Assembly (NCBI GenBank): GCA_024695475.1
Contig: JAILIC010000008.1
Location: forward strand, 1 to 64,000
Direction of reading: 5' to 3'
Source of the DNA: Treponema sp.
GTDB taxonomy: Bacteria; Spirochaetota; Spirochaetia; Treponematales; Treponemataceae
Length of the DNA stretch: 64,000 bases
The position numbers and the translations under genes are program-made. This document shows positions 54,567 to 63,494 of this stretch, piece by piece. A model generated the notes under the pieces. It worked only from the letters and a program-made list of their open reading frames with translations. It was not told the origin of the DNA and searched no databases. Each line of letters starts with the position of its first letter. Position 1 is the first letter of the stretch.

Positions 54567-55589
54567 ATGGAAAAAAATGATATTACACAGGCTGATTTGA
54601 ACGAATGCCGTGCACTTATTGATCAGTGTCGCAGGGAAGTATCGAAAAGACTGGTGGGTCAATTGGCTGTGATTGAAGGTATTCTTACTGCGTTTGTTGC
54701 TGGAGGACATGTTCTTTTGGAGGGTGTTCCTGGACTTGCAAAAACTTTGGCAATAAAGACTTTTTCTGAAGTATCTGGATTAGATTTTAAGCGGGTTCAG
54801 TTTACTCCTGACTTATTACCTGCAGATGTCTCTGGTACTTTAATTTATGATCGAAGTAATGGTTCTTTCACGGTACGTAAAGGACCCGTATTTACTAACG
54901 TACTTTTAGCAGATGAAATTAACAGAGCTCCTGCAAAAGTACAATCAGCGTTACTTGAAGCTATGGCGGAACATCAGGTGACCATAGGCGAGGAAACGTA
55001 TCCTCTCCCTGATCCATTTTTTGTACTTGCAACACAAAACCCTATAGAACAAGAGGGTACATACAGTTTGCCTGAAGCTGAGCTTGACCGTTTTTTATTG
55101 AAAATAACGGTTCCTTATCCGTCTCCTGCTGAAGAAATTTCTATTGTAAAGACATCTGGAAAAGCATCGGATATTCCAGTACAACCTATTTTTACGCCTG
55201 ATGTTTTAAAAAAGTTCCGCCAGTATTTGGATGCGATTGTCTGTGATGATGCAATTATTGAATATATTGTTTCATTGATAACGGTAACACGCCCTGTTGT
55301 TGAGCATAAGGATTCAATGCATCGATCTGTGAATGTTTTGAAATCTCAGGATGATATAACAAAGTATATTTCTTACGGGGCTTCTCCTCGTGCAGGTATT
55401 GCTTTATTGTTGTGCGCAAAAGTAACTGCTCTTTTTGCAGGACGTTCATTTGTCCTGCCTGAAGATATTAAGTCTGTTGCAGCTCCTGTGTTGCGTCATC
55501 GACTGGTACTTTCATATGAGGCTGCTGCTGATGGTGTAACAACTGATGATCTTATTGCTAAGATATTGGATTTAATGCCGGTTCCGTAA
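54567..55589 (+). CDS. MoxR-family AAA+ ATPase (Bat operon)
   Basis: A 340-residue AAA+ chaperone-like ATPase with Walker A GVPGLAKT (residues 53-60), Walker B LLADEINRAP, sensor 1 ATQNPIEQEGTYSLPEAELDRF and arginine-finger region SPRAG. MoxR proteins act with VWA-domain proteins, probably in metal insertion or protein-complex assembly. It is the first gene of the Bat (Bacteroides aerotolerance) operon and is divergent from the aminotransferase. GAGG precedes the ATG. Confidence 0.93.
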   Translation: MEKNDITQADLNECRALIDQCRREVSKRLVGQLAVIEGILTAFVAGGHVLLEGVPGLAKTLAIKTFSEVSGLDFKRVQFTPDLLPADVSGTLIYDRSNGSFTVRKGPVFTNVLLADEINRAPAKVQSALLEAMAEHQVTIGEETYPLPDPFFVLATQNPIEQEGTYSLPEAELDRFLLKITVPYPSPAEEISIVKTSGKASDIPVQPIFTPDVLKKFRQYLDAIVCDDAIIEYIVSLITVTRPVVEHKDSMHRSVNVLKSQDDITKYISYGASPRAGIALLLCAKVTALFAGRSFVLPEDIKSVAAPVLRHRLVLSYEAAADGVTTDDLIAKILDLMPVP

Positions 55590-55592
55590 TCT

Positions 55593-56486
55593 ATGAAACG
55601 CTCTCTTTTTATTGGACATGAGTCTCTGGTCCGACGGGCTACTTTATTACGATTGACTGCTCGTACTCTTGCAGAAAGTATGCGAGGTGGTGGATTTAAG
55701 TCATTGTATAAAGGACAGGGAATTACCTTTGATGGGGTACGTGAATATTTACCTGGTGATGATGTACGTTCTATTGATTGGAATGTTACTGCTCGTATGG
55801 ACAAACCTTTTGTTAAGCAATTTGAGGAAGAAAAAGAGTTACCTGTTTTTTTGGTTGTCGATTGTTCTTTGTCTATGGATACAGGGGGGGGCGGATGTTC
55901 TCGTTTACAGACTGCTTGCGAAACAGGAGCTTTGTTGACGCTTGCTGCGGAGCTTAATTCCAGTCCTGTTGGGGCTGTTTTTTTTGACGGATCCATACTT
56001 TATTCTGTATCACCTAAAAGGGGATTTGAACAAACAATGGCATTGCTTAAGCGTTTTGATACAATTCCTGCTCGAAAAGAGCGTGGCTCATTTTTGGGGA
56101 AGGCATTGACCGGAACTGGAAAGTTGTTGCGTCAGAGATCGCTTGTATTTATTCTTTCTGATTTTCGTTGTACGGGATGGGAACAACCTTTTGCTCTGCT
56201 TGCGTCAAAACATGATGTTGTTGCCATTTGTATTACCGATGAGCAAGATAAAGCGTTACCAGATTGTGGTACCGTATCTTTTTATGATGTGGAATCGGAA
56301 AAAGGTGTTTTATTGCCGACATCGGTAGATGATTTTAAAACTGCCTGGTCAACTACATATCGTAAGCGTATTGATGCCTGGAAAAAACTTTGTAGGCGTA
56401 GAGCTGGATTCCCTGTTGTACTGTCAACTTCAGACTCAATTGATCAGACACTTGCTGCCTTTTTTAGCCAACGGGAACGGGTTTGA
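55593..56486 (+). CDS. DUF58 protein (Bat operon)
   Basis: A 297-residue cytoplasmic protein of the DUF58 family, with the hallmark DGVREYLPGDDVRSIDWNVTAR and an incomplete VWA-like domain starting FLVVDCSLSMD. DUF58 genes almost always follow moxR. It starts 3 bases after moxR and ends one base before the next ATG. Its biochemical role is unknown. Confidence 0.92.
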   Translation: MKRSLFIGHESLVRRATLLRLTARTLAESMRGGGFKSLYKGQGITFDGVREYLPGDDVRSIDWNVTARMDKPFVKQFEEEKELPVFLVVDCSLSMDTGGGGCSRLQTACETGALLTLAAELNSSPVGAVFFDGSILYSVSPKRGFEQTMALLKRFDTIPARKERGSFLGKALTGTGKLLRQRSLVFILSDFRCTGWEQPFALLASKHDVVAICITDEQDKALPDCGTVSFYDVESEKGVLLPTSVDDFKTAWSTTYRKRIDAWKKLCRRRAGFPVVLSTSDSIDQTLAAFFSQRERV

Positions 56487-56487
56487 T

Positions 56488-57489
56488 ATGAAAACTAAAA
56501 GTAAAAAATGGTATTTTATATACATCATTTTTGCAGTTATGCTTTTTCCGGCTTCGTATGTCTCTGCTCTGGATCTTGAAAAGGTTTCTCAGATAGTCAT
56601 GCCTAAAGATATTTATGTGGGAGACCCTGCTGAAATACACTTTTCATTTGAATCACCAGAATCTCTATTGCAAGAAGGGGTATCTTTAGTGACGTTACAC
56701 AACGATGCTCATTTTTTTGCAGGGTTGGTTGATGATTGTTCGATTAAAACTATGACGTTGCAAAGAACAAATAGATATTATGTGCTTGTTATCCAGTTTG
56801 TCCCTTGGAGAACGGGTAATATTACCATTCCTGCCTTTGATTTGTGTGATATGATTCCGGCAGAAAGTAGAGCGTATGATGCATCTGTTTTTGTAAAACT
56901 GGAGCCTGTTACTATAGCTTCGCTTGCAGAAAAGGGGGGCTATACGACATTACGACCTGTTTTTCCTCCCTTGTTGCTGCCTGGTACGAGTTATATTGTT
57001 TATGTATGTGTCATTGTCCTTATAATACTGTGCATAATAGTGGTACGTATTTTATTACATTTTCATCATATCATGGCTAAAATGCGCAGTTTGATTACTC
57101 TCATGAAGTATCGCCATAATGCAGCCGGCGCGGTTCGTGAATTACGAAAAACGTCACGGCTTGGTACTTCTGTGTCTGAATCTGTTGTGTGCGAACGCAT
57201 TGAAAAAACGCTTCGAGGGTATCTGTCGTATCGTTTTGCGTATCCTTTTGAAAGTGTCACAGCAGATCGGCTGTCGGGCTGTTTTACGGAAGATATTATG
57301 GCCGGCATGATATCAGAAGAACAGCTTGCGGGCATAGAACATCTTTGTGCCTTATTTGCTCGTTGTGACTATATCAGGTTTGCTCAAAACTCCGTGCAAC
57401 AACCTGAGCTACAAGAGCATGAGCGATCTTTGCTGCTTACAGAAGCAATTGGTTGTATCCGTTTTTTTGAAGGTGGTAGTAATGCCTGA
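56488..57489 (+). CDS. DUF4381-like membrane protein (Bat operon)
   Basis: A 333-residue protein with signal peptide (about residues 1-28), an extracytoplasmic beta-rich domain of about 135 residues, one membrane segment (YIVYVCVIVLIILCIIVVRILL) and a cytoplasmic helical domain (AAGAVRELRKTSR, ERIEKTLRGYLSYRFAYP, ESVTADRLSG). The last part resembles DUF4381 proteins that occupy this position in other Bat operons. ATG 56488 is chosen; the frame is open further upstream but only within the DUF58 gene. It overlaps batA by 8 bases. Confidence 0.8.
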   Translation: MKTKSKKWYFIYIIFAVMLFPASYVSALDLEKVSQIVMPKDIYVGDPAEIHFSFESPESLLQEGVSLVTLHNDAHFFAGLVDDCSIKTMTLQRTNRYYVLVIQFVPWRTGNITIPAFDLCDMIPAESRAYDASVFVKLEPVTIASLAEKGGYTTLRPVFPPLLLPGTSYIVYVCVIVLIILCIIVVRILLHFHHIMAKMRSLITLMKYRHNAAGAVRELRKTSRLGTSVSESVVCERIEKTLRGYLSYRFAYPFESVTADRLSGCFTEDIMAGMISEEQLAGIEHLCALFARCDYIRFAQNSVQQPELQEHERSLLLTEAIGCIRFFEGGSNA

Positions 57490-58483
57490 TTTTATTTATC
57501 CAGGAGCCTTCGCGTTGCTGCTGGGCATACCATTTGTCTATATATTGCGTTCTCTAAAATTATTTTCACGTATATCATTTCCTTTGATACTCCAGGATTG
57601 GGGTGGTAAATTATTTGTTTGGAATAATCGTCCTGCTGCATTCGCGCGTTTGCTTTCTTCTGGCTGTGTAATCATTGGGTATATATGTCTGGTAATTGCA
57701 GTAGCTAATCCTGTCATACATCATGAGGAGCGTGTATATACTTCGCGTGGTGCGGACATTGTTTTTGTGTTGGATACAAGCCCCTCTATGGCTGCCAGGG
57801 ATATTGGTTCTATGACACGTCTGGATAATGCACGACAGGCGATACATACGTTTGTTGAACAAAATACCGGTGTGTCGTTTGGACTTGTTGTTATGGCTAG
57901 CGAGGCTGCGGTAGTAGTTCCTCCGACAATGGATACACTGTCGTTTTTTGATAAACTTGATAGTATTGTTGTTGGAGAGTGGGGATCAGGTTCTGCTATT
58001 GGTACGGGGCTTTCGACGGCTGTATATCATTTGGTAGCATCTCAGGCCCCAAAAAAATGTATTGTTCTTATTACAGATGGCGAAAATAATGCTGGCTTTA
58101 TTCATCCTGAGACAGCGGCTTTATTAGCTTCTAAATATGAAATTGCGGTCTATTTACTTGGTATTGGAACTAACGGAAGTGTTCCGTTTGAATATGTTGA
58201 TCCGACGACGGGCAGAGTATATTCGGGAATGTTTGACTCATCTTTTGATACACGTTCTCTGGAACAAATTGCGCTCGCCGGTAATGGTAGATATTACAAC
58301 GTGCAGAATGTAGAAGATTTATCTTCTGTGTTGGGTACAATTGCGCGTCATGAGCGGGTGGTACAGTCTTATTATATGAAAGTAAATGATTTTTACTATT
58401 ATGATAGGTTTGTTTTAATAGCTTTGATAGCCTTTTCTTTAGCATGGTGTATAAGACGTCTCTATTTAAAGGAGGTCGTGTAA
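57482..58483 (+). CDS. batA: BatA-type membrane VWA protein
   Basis: A 333-residue protein with two N-terminal membrane segments, a von Willebrand A domain facing the periplasm with a complete MIDAS (D98-T-S-P-S102, then TDGEN), and a C-terminal membrane segment (DRFVLIALIAFSLAWCIRRLYL). BatA proteins are thought to assemble with BatB and MoxR in envelope stress or aerotolerance. The start at 57482 follows GGTGG; the open frame upstream lies inside the previous gene. It ends directly before the next ATG (TAA-ATG). Confidence 0.9.
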   Translation: MPDFIYPGAFALLLGIPFVYILRSLKLFSRISFPLILQDWGGKLFVWNNRPAAFARLLSSGCVIIGYICLVIAVANPVIHHEERVYTSRGADIVFVLDTSPSMAARDIGSMTRLDNARQAIHTFVEQNTGVSFGLVVMASEAAVVVPPTMDTLSFFDKLDSIVVGEWGSGSAIGTGLSTAVYHLVASQAPKKCIVLITDGENNAGFIHPETAALLASKYEIAVYLLGIGTNGSVPFEYVDPTTGRVYSGMFDSSFDTRSLEQIALAGNGRYYNVQNVEDLSSVLGTIARHERVVQSYYMKVNDFYYYDRFVLIALIAFSLAWCIRRLYLKEVV

Positions 58484-60085
58484 ATGAGTATTAGCGTTGA
58501 ACGTTCGTATGCTTTTTTTGCCTTGTTAGTACTGCCTCCTGTGCTGTTGTATGTGATATATCGATATTCGGTAATTGTCAAAGCTTTTGGTGGGCTTTTG
58601 GGTACTCATTCGTTGTCACGTTTTATGCATGTATATAAAATACGAACTTTTTGTTTTGTATTTTGCTGGTGTATGTTGGTGTGTGCTTATGCTGGTATTT
58701 CTTGGGGAACAGTATCGGTGCCAGTACAACGTGGTGGTAATGCAGTTGTATTTGTGTTTGATATTTCGCATAGTATGGAAGCTCCTGATATGCCAGGAAG
58801 AGCAACACGCCTTTCTGCAGCATCGCAATATGCACGTATGCTGCTTCCCAAGCTGAAAGGAAACGCTGTCGCAGTTATCGTCACTAAGGGTGATGGTATA
58901 CAGATGCTTCCTCTGACAGAAGATATGGTTGCATTGGATAATCTGTTAGCCAATTTGAGCCCTAATATGAGTTCTGCCGTTGGATCGAGTTTGGGAAAGG
59001 GTATAAAAGCTGCTATACGTGCTTTTCCGGCTAATATAGCACAAAAGCAATCGATCTGGGTATTTACTGATGGTGATGAGACTGATGGGGCATTGGTAGG
59101 TGCATTACACGAGGCGGTGACGTATGGTATTTCTGTATCAATAGTAGGTTTTGGGCAAGAAAAAGAAACTGAGGTACTTGCTGGAGATGGTGTTACAAAA
59201 GTGAAGACAGCGTTGCGCTCTGATCGTATTCAGAAAAGTATAGAAAGCATACAAAAAAATACAGTTTCGTCTATCAGATATATAGGTGCATTACATGACG
59301 GTTCTGCTCTGACACTGCTGCAGGATATATCATCGGATACGACAGATGGTGTTGTTGGCTTTGAAACGGAACGTGTTGATAGACATGGCATATTTCTGGT
59401 TCTAGCATTGATTTCTTTTATTGTTGGTTGCATTAGTAATGAACTGGATGTTAGTGCGGTGGCTCGTAAATTAAAATCAGTACTTTCTATAGGAACTGTC
59501 TTTACTATTTTGGTACTGTTTACTTCTTGTCGTATTGATGTGCCTGCTTCAACGAAAATATTGCAAAGCTCGTGGAACTGGCATCAAAAAAAATATCGTC
59601 AAGCAACTTCTTGTTTTTTGCAAGCAAAGGAAAATGCTTTGGAAATGAATAATGAAGAAGTACTCCTTTATGCGCGTTACGGTTTGGGTACTACCTATAT
59701 CATGATGAATGAAGATGCCGCGGCTTATGATTACTTTACTTCCATATCAGAGCAGGCTCCTGATTCATTGCGATTTGCTTCGTTTTATAATTTGGGAATT
59801 ATAGCATATCGCAAAGGTGATTTTACTACTGCTGTAAATTGTTTTAAGGCTGCATTACGTATTAATAATACAAATACCAATGCAAAAATTAATTTAGAAT
59901 TAGCCGAGGGACAGATGGTTTCAAAACGTTCACAGGGAGAAAATTCTGTTGCTCGAAGTGTTTCTGAAAATAAAGAGCAAGCCTCGCTTGAGGAAAATGT
60001 ACTTTTTTCTAGAATACGAGAAAGTGAGAATAAACAATGGAAAAATCAAGATCCGATACCTCAGACTTCTGCACTCGATTACTAA
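58484..60085 (+). CDS. BatB-BatC fusion: VWA domain plus TPR
   Basis: A 533-residue protein. Two N-terminal membrane segments, a VWA domain with MIDAS D93-I-S-H-S and FTDGDETDG, a membrane segment near residue 300, then a second hydrophobic stretch ending ILVLFTSCRIDV (C349), which resembles a lipobox. After this come about 130 residues of TPR-like repeats (YNLGIIAYRKGDFTTAVNCFKAALRINNTN), as in BatC, and a polar tail. In most Bat operons BatB and BatC are separate. The AAAGGAGGT ribosome-binding site is very strong. It overlaps batD by 49 bases. Confidence 0.88.
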   Translation: MSISVERSYAFFALLVLPPVLLYVIYRYSVIVKAFGGLLGTHSLSRFMHVYKIRTFCFVFCWCMLVCAYAGISWGTVSVPVQRGGNAVVFVFDISHSMEAPDMPGRATRLSAASQYARMLLPKLKGNAVAVIVTKGDGIQMLPLTEDMVALDNLLANLSPNMSSAVGSSLGKGIKAAIRAFPANIAQKQSIWVFTDGDETDGALVGALHEAVTYGISVSIVGFGQEKETEVLAGDGVTKVKTALRSDRIQKSIESIQKNTVSSIRYIGALHDGSALTLLQDISSDTTDGVVGFETERVDRHGIFLVLALISFIVGCISNELDVSAVARKLKSVLSIGTVFTILVLFTSCRIDVPASTKILQSSWNWHQKKYRQATSCFLQAKENALEMNNEEVLLYARYGLGTTYIMMNEDAAAYDYFTSISEQAPDSLRFASFYNLGIIAYRKGDFTTAVNCFKAALRINNTNTNAKINLELAEGQMVSKRSQGENSVARSVSENKEQASLEENVLFSRIRESENKQWKNQDPIPQTSALDY

Positions 60086-61491
60086 TTGTCTGTGGATTGT
60101 TTTTTTTGCTGTTTTCTCAACAACCCTTTGCTCAACGGATAAATAAACGTGTCATCAGGGCTTTGAGAATAACACCTATTTCGACTTCTGGTTTTACGGA
60201 CACGCAAAATGGATTTGCTATTTCTATTCCAGGGGCGATGCCAGAAGATATACAATTGGGACCACAATCATTACCGGAGGGGGTATCCTTAGTTTCTTCA
60301 AGGCAATCGGTGTATTCTACAGGAACAGAATCGGTAATGGGTACTCAGGTGACATTATTGTATGTGTTTTCAGAGCCTGGAGAATATGTGCTGTCTCCTA
60401 TAATTTTTTATATCAGAGGTGAAAAGTATCAATTTCCTTTTGATCCTATTAAGATTACAGAAGATCCTGCTACGGTTATGCCTCGCTTATTTATTCATTT
60501 TACTCATGGTGTGTATTCTGATGATGCAGAATACGAGGTGGTAAAGGAAATTTCTGATAGGACACCGATAAAAGGTGCTCATGCGGTAGTAGGTACCCCC
60601 GTTAAGTTTGTTATTTATATTCAGTATGCCGTACAAATTCTAAAATGTGATTGGAAATTGCAAAAAGGTGCTCTTTGTACACAAACTAATGAATATGAAA
60701 TAACAAAAGGCCACAATCGTGGGTCTATATTTTCAGAACAAAAAATTCCTGTGGCAGAGTTTGAGTGGGAACCTTTGACAGAAGGTGACTGGAATTTACC
60801 GCCAATGGTTATTACAGCCAGTGCATATAATGGTTCTCGTGTGGAACTGACGTTGCCAAGATCTGTGATACCTGTTGTGCAAAATGCAAATCAGGATACT
60901 GCTCAAACACAAGTGACAACTACCAATCTGCAAAATATACCTGAGATGTTTTCTTCTGCATTTGTTGAAGAAGAACATCCAGTGCCTGCTATTGTTGTAT
61001 CAGATAATGGGTTGGATTGTGCTAATCTTGCAGCGCTGCGTATTGAAGAACGCCACTCCTTGCCATTTTCGTCTGTGGTTTACCGCAGAAAACAGCTTGA
61101 AAAAGATGCAGGTATCGTTTCTTCTGAAAATGAAACAAGTGTATTGTTACGTACTATTGTCATATGTGTTTTTATTATATGTGGTATAGCGTGTGTGCTT
61201 TCAGTAGTTGCTAAAAAATTGCATTTTATCGTAATAACATTTGTTCTGTTATTATGTTTGTGTACTGGTATTGCCTATTTACAGATACAACTGCACCATA
61301 CCTATGGTATTTTTGCAGGTGGCTCATTGTATTCAATACCAGAAGAAACTGCCTCTGAAGCTTCTGATTTTACAGCAATAACAGTTGGCTCCCGTGTTGA
61401 AATATTGGAACATCCAGGAGCTTGGATGTATATACAATTTAATGGTACTGGTGGCTGGGTAAAAAGCAATCAGATATATGTTATTAAGTAG
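60037..61491 (+). CDS. BatD-like protein with C-terminal SH3-type domain
   Basis: A 484-residue protein with signal peptide (LLIVCGLFFLLFSQQPFAQ), a large extracytoplasmic beta-rich region of about 330 residues including Ig-like strands typical of BatD (PGEYVLSPIIFYIRGEKYQFPFDPIKI), two membrane segments near residues 370-430, and a bacterial SH3-like domain of about 50 residues (TVGSRVEILEHPGAWMYIQF, GGWVKSNQIYVI). The last part may bind cell wall. Last gene of the Bat operon; 16 bases to the Smr gene. Confidence 0.8.
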   Translation: MEKSRSDTSDFCTRLLIVCGLFFLLFSQQPFAQRINKRVIRALRITPISTSGFTDTQNGFAISIPGAMPEDIQLGPQSLPEGVSLVSSRQSVYSTGTESVMGTQVTLLYVFSEPGEYVLSPIIFYIRGEKYQFPFDPIKITEDPATVMPRLFIHFTHGVYSDDAEYEVVKEISDRTPIKGAHAVVGTPVKFVIYIQYAVQILKCDWKLQKGALCTQTNEYEITKGHNRGSIFSEQKIPVAEFEWEPLTEGDWNLPPMVITASAYNGSRVELTLPRSVIPVVQNANQDTAQTQVTTTNLQNIPEMFSSAFVEEEHPVPAIVVSDNGLDCANLAALRIEERHSLPFSSVVYRRKQLEKDAGIVSSENETSVLLRTIVICVFIICGIACVLSVVAKKLHFIVITFVLLLCLCTGIAYLQIQLHHTYGIFAGGSLYSIPEETASEASDFTAITVGSRVEILEHPGAWMYIQFNGTGGWVKSNQIYVIK

Positions 61492-61507
61492 AAAGTAAGG
61501 ACGGTAC

Positions 61508-62074
61508 ATGATGGATTTTGGTGATATTTTATCACAGTGGGATACACAGCAGCGGGAGGCCAAAAAAAAGCCTAAACAAACACAGCCTCAGATATCGCAT
61601 AAAAAGCCAAATGCCCCTACAAAGGAAGAAAAGGAGGCGGCTCGTCAGGGCTATACATATGAGCAGCTGATGAAAAAGCAGGCAGAGACGTCCGTCACCC
61701 CTATGGAATTATGGTTGCGCCGATATGGTACGGTTGATAAAGATGCGGCTGCAGAAGAGTATTATGAACAGACTAAAATGGAAAGCCGTGAGTATCTGCG
61801 GGTGATGAAGCCTGAGGCTCGAATTGATTTACATGGTTTAACACGAGAAGAAGCATGGGCGCGCCTTGCAGCCTTTGTTACAGAGAGTAAGAATCGGGGC
61901 TTGAAAAAAATACTGATTATTCATGGTAAGGGTAATCACTCTCATGGCAGTGATCCTGTTTTAGGAGAAATGGTTCATACTTTTATAGAACAGGATAAGC
62001 GTTTGGGTAGTTCTGGACATCCAGACCGATCAATGGGTGGTACTGGTGCTACATGGGTTATCATAAAACGATAA
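61508..62074 (+). CDS. Smr-domain protein
   Basis: A 188-residue cytoplasmic protein. A basic, disordered N-terminal half ([17 protein letters not shown]) precedes an Smr domain with [15 protein letters not shown] and [11 protein letters not shown], the motifs of the nuclease/nucleic-acid-binding domain also found at the end of MutS2. Free-standing Smr proteins of this size have been linked to RNA or ribosome rescue. The GGTGATW end ([12 protein letters not shown]) is conserved in the family. Confidence 0.88.
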   Translation: MMDFGDILSQWDTQQREAKKKPKQTQPQISHKKPNAPTKEEKEAARQGYTYEQLMKKQAETSVTPMELWLRRYGTVDKDAAAEEYYEQTKMESREYLRVMKPEARIDLHGLTREEAWARLAAFVTESKNRGLKKILIIHGKGNHSHGSDPVLGEMVHTFIEQDKRLGSSGHPDRSMGGTGATWVIIKR

Positions 62075-62100
62075 ATTTTTGTTTTTTGCGCTTTTTTTTG

Positions 62101-62129
62101 TTGTAACAAGTATAGGAATTGGGTATTTT
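62101..62129 (+). promoter_or_regulatory. promoter of the J-domain gene, leaderless
   Basis: TTGTAA (62101-62106), 17-base spacer, TATTTT (62124-62129), then 6 bases to ATG 62136. No ribosome-binding site. Confidence 0.6.
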
Positions 62130-62135
62130 TTAAGT

Positions 62136-62720
62136 ATGGAAGATTTATATCAGGTACTCGGAGTTTCAAAAACAGCATCTGCTGATGAAATAAAAAAAGC
62201 GTATCGTGATTTAGCATTCAAATATCATCCTGATAGAAATCCTGGTGATAAGGACGCTGAGGAACAATTCAAGAGTATTAGTGCTGCTTATTCAGTATTA
62301 GGGGATGAAGAAAAACGTGCCCAATATGATCAATACGGGCAATATGGTTCTCAAAATGCATATACGCAACAGAACGCATATACTCATGCATATTATGGTG
62401 GTTACAATACTCAGCAAGATGAAGATCCGTATTGGCAATGGTTTACTAATTTTCAAAACCAAGGTCGTCAGCAAAATAGTAATTACCGATATACCTATTC
62501 TTGGTCATCAGAACCTCCAAAAGCACCAACACGTTCAGAAGCTTTGGTGTCATTTGTAAGTAAAGCAGTGACATTTGCAATGGGATTATACTTATTCCGT
62601 TTTTCTTGGATTTTATTACCCATAGGACCATTTTTGTGCATTGCAGCTATTGTTAATGGTTTTACCGGTATGACAAGAGCATTTAAGTATATCTTTACGA
62701 GCGAAAATACAAAGAAATAA
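62136..62720 (+). CDS. J-domain protein with C-terminal membrane anchor
   Basis: A 194-residue co-chaperone. Residues 1-65 form a complete J-domain with HPD ([17 protein letters not shown]), which stimulates DnaK-type ATPases. A Gln/Asn/Tyr-rich linker follows, then two hydrophobic segments ([29 protein letters not shown]), so it is probably tail-anchored with the J-domain in the cytoplasm. It lacks the zinc and substrate-binding domains of DnaJ. ATG 62136 is preferred over a TTG-initiated frame from 62079, since a J-domain starts at once and a promoter lies in between. Confidence 0.88.
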   Translation: MEDLYQVLGVSKTASADEIKKAYRDLAFKYHPDRNPGDKDAEEQFKSISAAYSVLGDEEKRAQYDQYGQYGSQNAYTQQNAYTHAYYGGYNTQQDEDPYWQWFTNFQNQGRQQNSNYRYTYSWSSEPPKAPTRSEALVSFVSKAVTFAMGLYLFRFSWILLPIGPFLCIAAIVNGFTGMTRAFKYIFTSENTKK

Positions 62721-62722
62721 AA

Positions 62723-62757
62723 AAAAGGAACCATGTTTACGGCAACAGGTTCCTTTT
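62723..62757. terminator. bidirectional terminator between J-domain gene and infA
   Basis: AAAAGGAACC (62723-62732) pairs with GGTTCCTTTT (62748-62757) across a 15-base loop, with A and T tracts at the ends. Confidence 0.88.
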
Positions 62758-62774
62758 GGACGTGTAAATAATAA

Positions 62775-62993
62775 TTACTTCTGTCTAAAAATGATACGAC
62801 CACGATTTAAATCGTATGGAGAGAGGGCAACTTTTACACTGTCACCGGGAACAATTCTGATATAGTGTTTTCTCATCTTACCAGAGAGATGAGCCATAAT
62901 AATATGGTCGTTCTGTAGTTTTACACGAAACATGGTATTAGGTAATGCTTCTGTTACAATCCCTTCAACCTCAATAGCCTCTTCTTTAGCCAC
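62775..62993 (-). CDS. infA: translation initiation factor IF-1
   Basis: A 72-residue OB-fold protein ([55 protein letters not shown]) that binds the ribosomal A site during initiation. Length and sequence are typical. It starts with GTG, preceded by a strong GGAGG five bases upstream. It has its own promoter and a terminator on the 3' side, and is divergent from the DksA-like gene. Confidence 0.97.
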   Translation of the reverse strand: MAKEEAIEVEGIVTEALPNTMFRVKLQNDHIIMAHLSGKMRKHYIRIVPGDSVKVALSPYDLNRGRIIFRQK

Positions 62994-63010
62994 ATTTCCT
63001 CCGAATTAAG

Positions 63011-63039
63011 TTGTCTTTTTAGGCAAATATGCGTATATT
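63011..63039 (+). promoter_or_regulatory. promoter of the DksA-like gene
   Basis: TTGTCT (63011-63016), 17-base spacer, TATATT (63034-63039). It interleaves with the opposing infA promoter, so the two probably interfere. Confidence 0.65.
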
Positions 63040-63068
63040 AGTATCTACAAAACTACTTATATTGTCAA
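63040..63068 (-). promoter_or_regulatory. promoter of infA
   Basis: On the minus strand: perfect TTGACA (63063-63068), 17-base spacer, GATACT (63040-63045). Confidence 0.6.
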
Positions 63069-63083
63069 CATCGGAGTTAAGAC

Positions 63084-63440
63084 ATGGAAAAAGAATTTGT
63101 CGAGCAAATGAAAGAAAAGCTCACCGCACAGAGAGATCAAATCCTCGCCTCCTTGGCTAGTCAGAGCGATGATATGAAAAACTTGGTTTCTCCGGTAGAG
63201 TCAGGCGATGAAGCTGATAAGGCGTCAGATGTAGTTGATCGTACGATGCTTGATTCTTTGGGCGCACAGGATGCTAATAGATTGCAGTTAATCAATAACG
63301 CTTTGGTTCGTATCCAGAGAGGTACATATGGTTTGTGTTTGAAGTGTAATAAAGAAATTCCAAAAGAGCGTCTTGAAGTATTGCCTTATGCTTTTCTCTG
63401 CATAAACTGCAAAAACCAAGAAGAACGTAAGAATCGCTAA
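63084..63440 (+). CDS. DksA/TraR-family zinc-finger protein
   Basis: A 118-residue protein with an N-terminal coiled coil, the acidic tip motif GDEADKASD and a four-Cys zinc finger (C85, C88, C106, C109). DksA proteins insert into the RNA polymerase secondary channel and adjust promoters to ppGpp and nutrients. It is shorter than E. coli DksA (151). A GGAG-type site precedes the ATG. Function as a true DksA is likely but shorter family members can differ. Confidence 0.9.
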   Translation: MEKEFVEQMKEKLTAQRDQILASLASQSDDMKNLVSPVESGDEADKASDVVDRTMLDSLGAQDANRLQLINNALVRIQRGTYGLCLKCNKEIPKERLEVLPYAFLCINCKNQEERKNR

Positions 63441-63454
63441 TACGATTTTTTATA

Positions 63455-63494
63455 TGTCAGGTTTTGTGACATCGTGTCATATTGCCTGACTTTT
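63455..63494. terminator. terminator after the DksA-like gene
   Basis: GTCAGG (63455-63460) pairs with CCTGAC (63484-63489), with TGAC/GTCA inside (stem-loop 63466-63478), followed by a T-run. On the other strand the hairpin overlaps the last codons of the PHP gene and is followed by T-rich sequence. Confidence 0.75.

Noticed and set aside
56329-56487. Upstream extension of the DUF4381-like protein
   Set aside because: It lies wholly within the DUF58 gene; a proper signal peptide starts at 56488.
57347-57481. Upstream extension of BatA
   Set aside because: It is inside the preceding gene; the family N-terminus starts at 57482 after a ribosome-binding site.
62079-62135. Hydrophobic N-terminal extension of the J-domain protein
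   Set aside because: It needs a TTG start without a ribosome-binding site and contains the predicted promoter; a J-domain begins at 62136.
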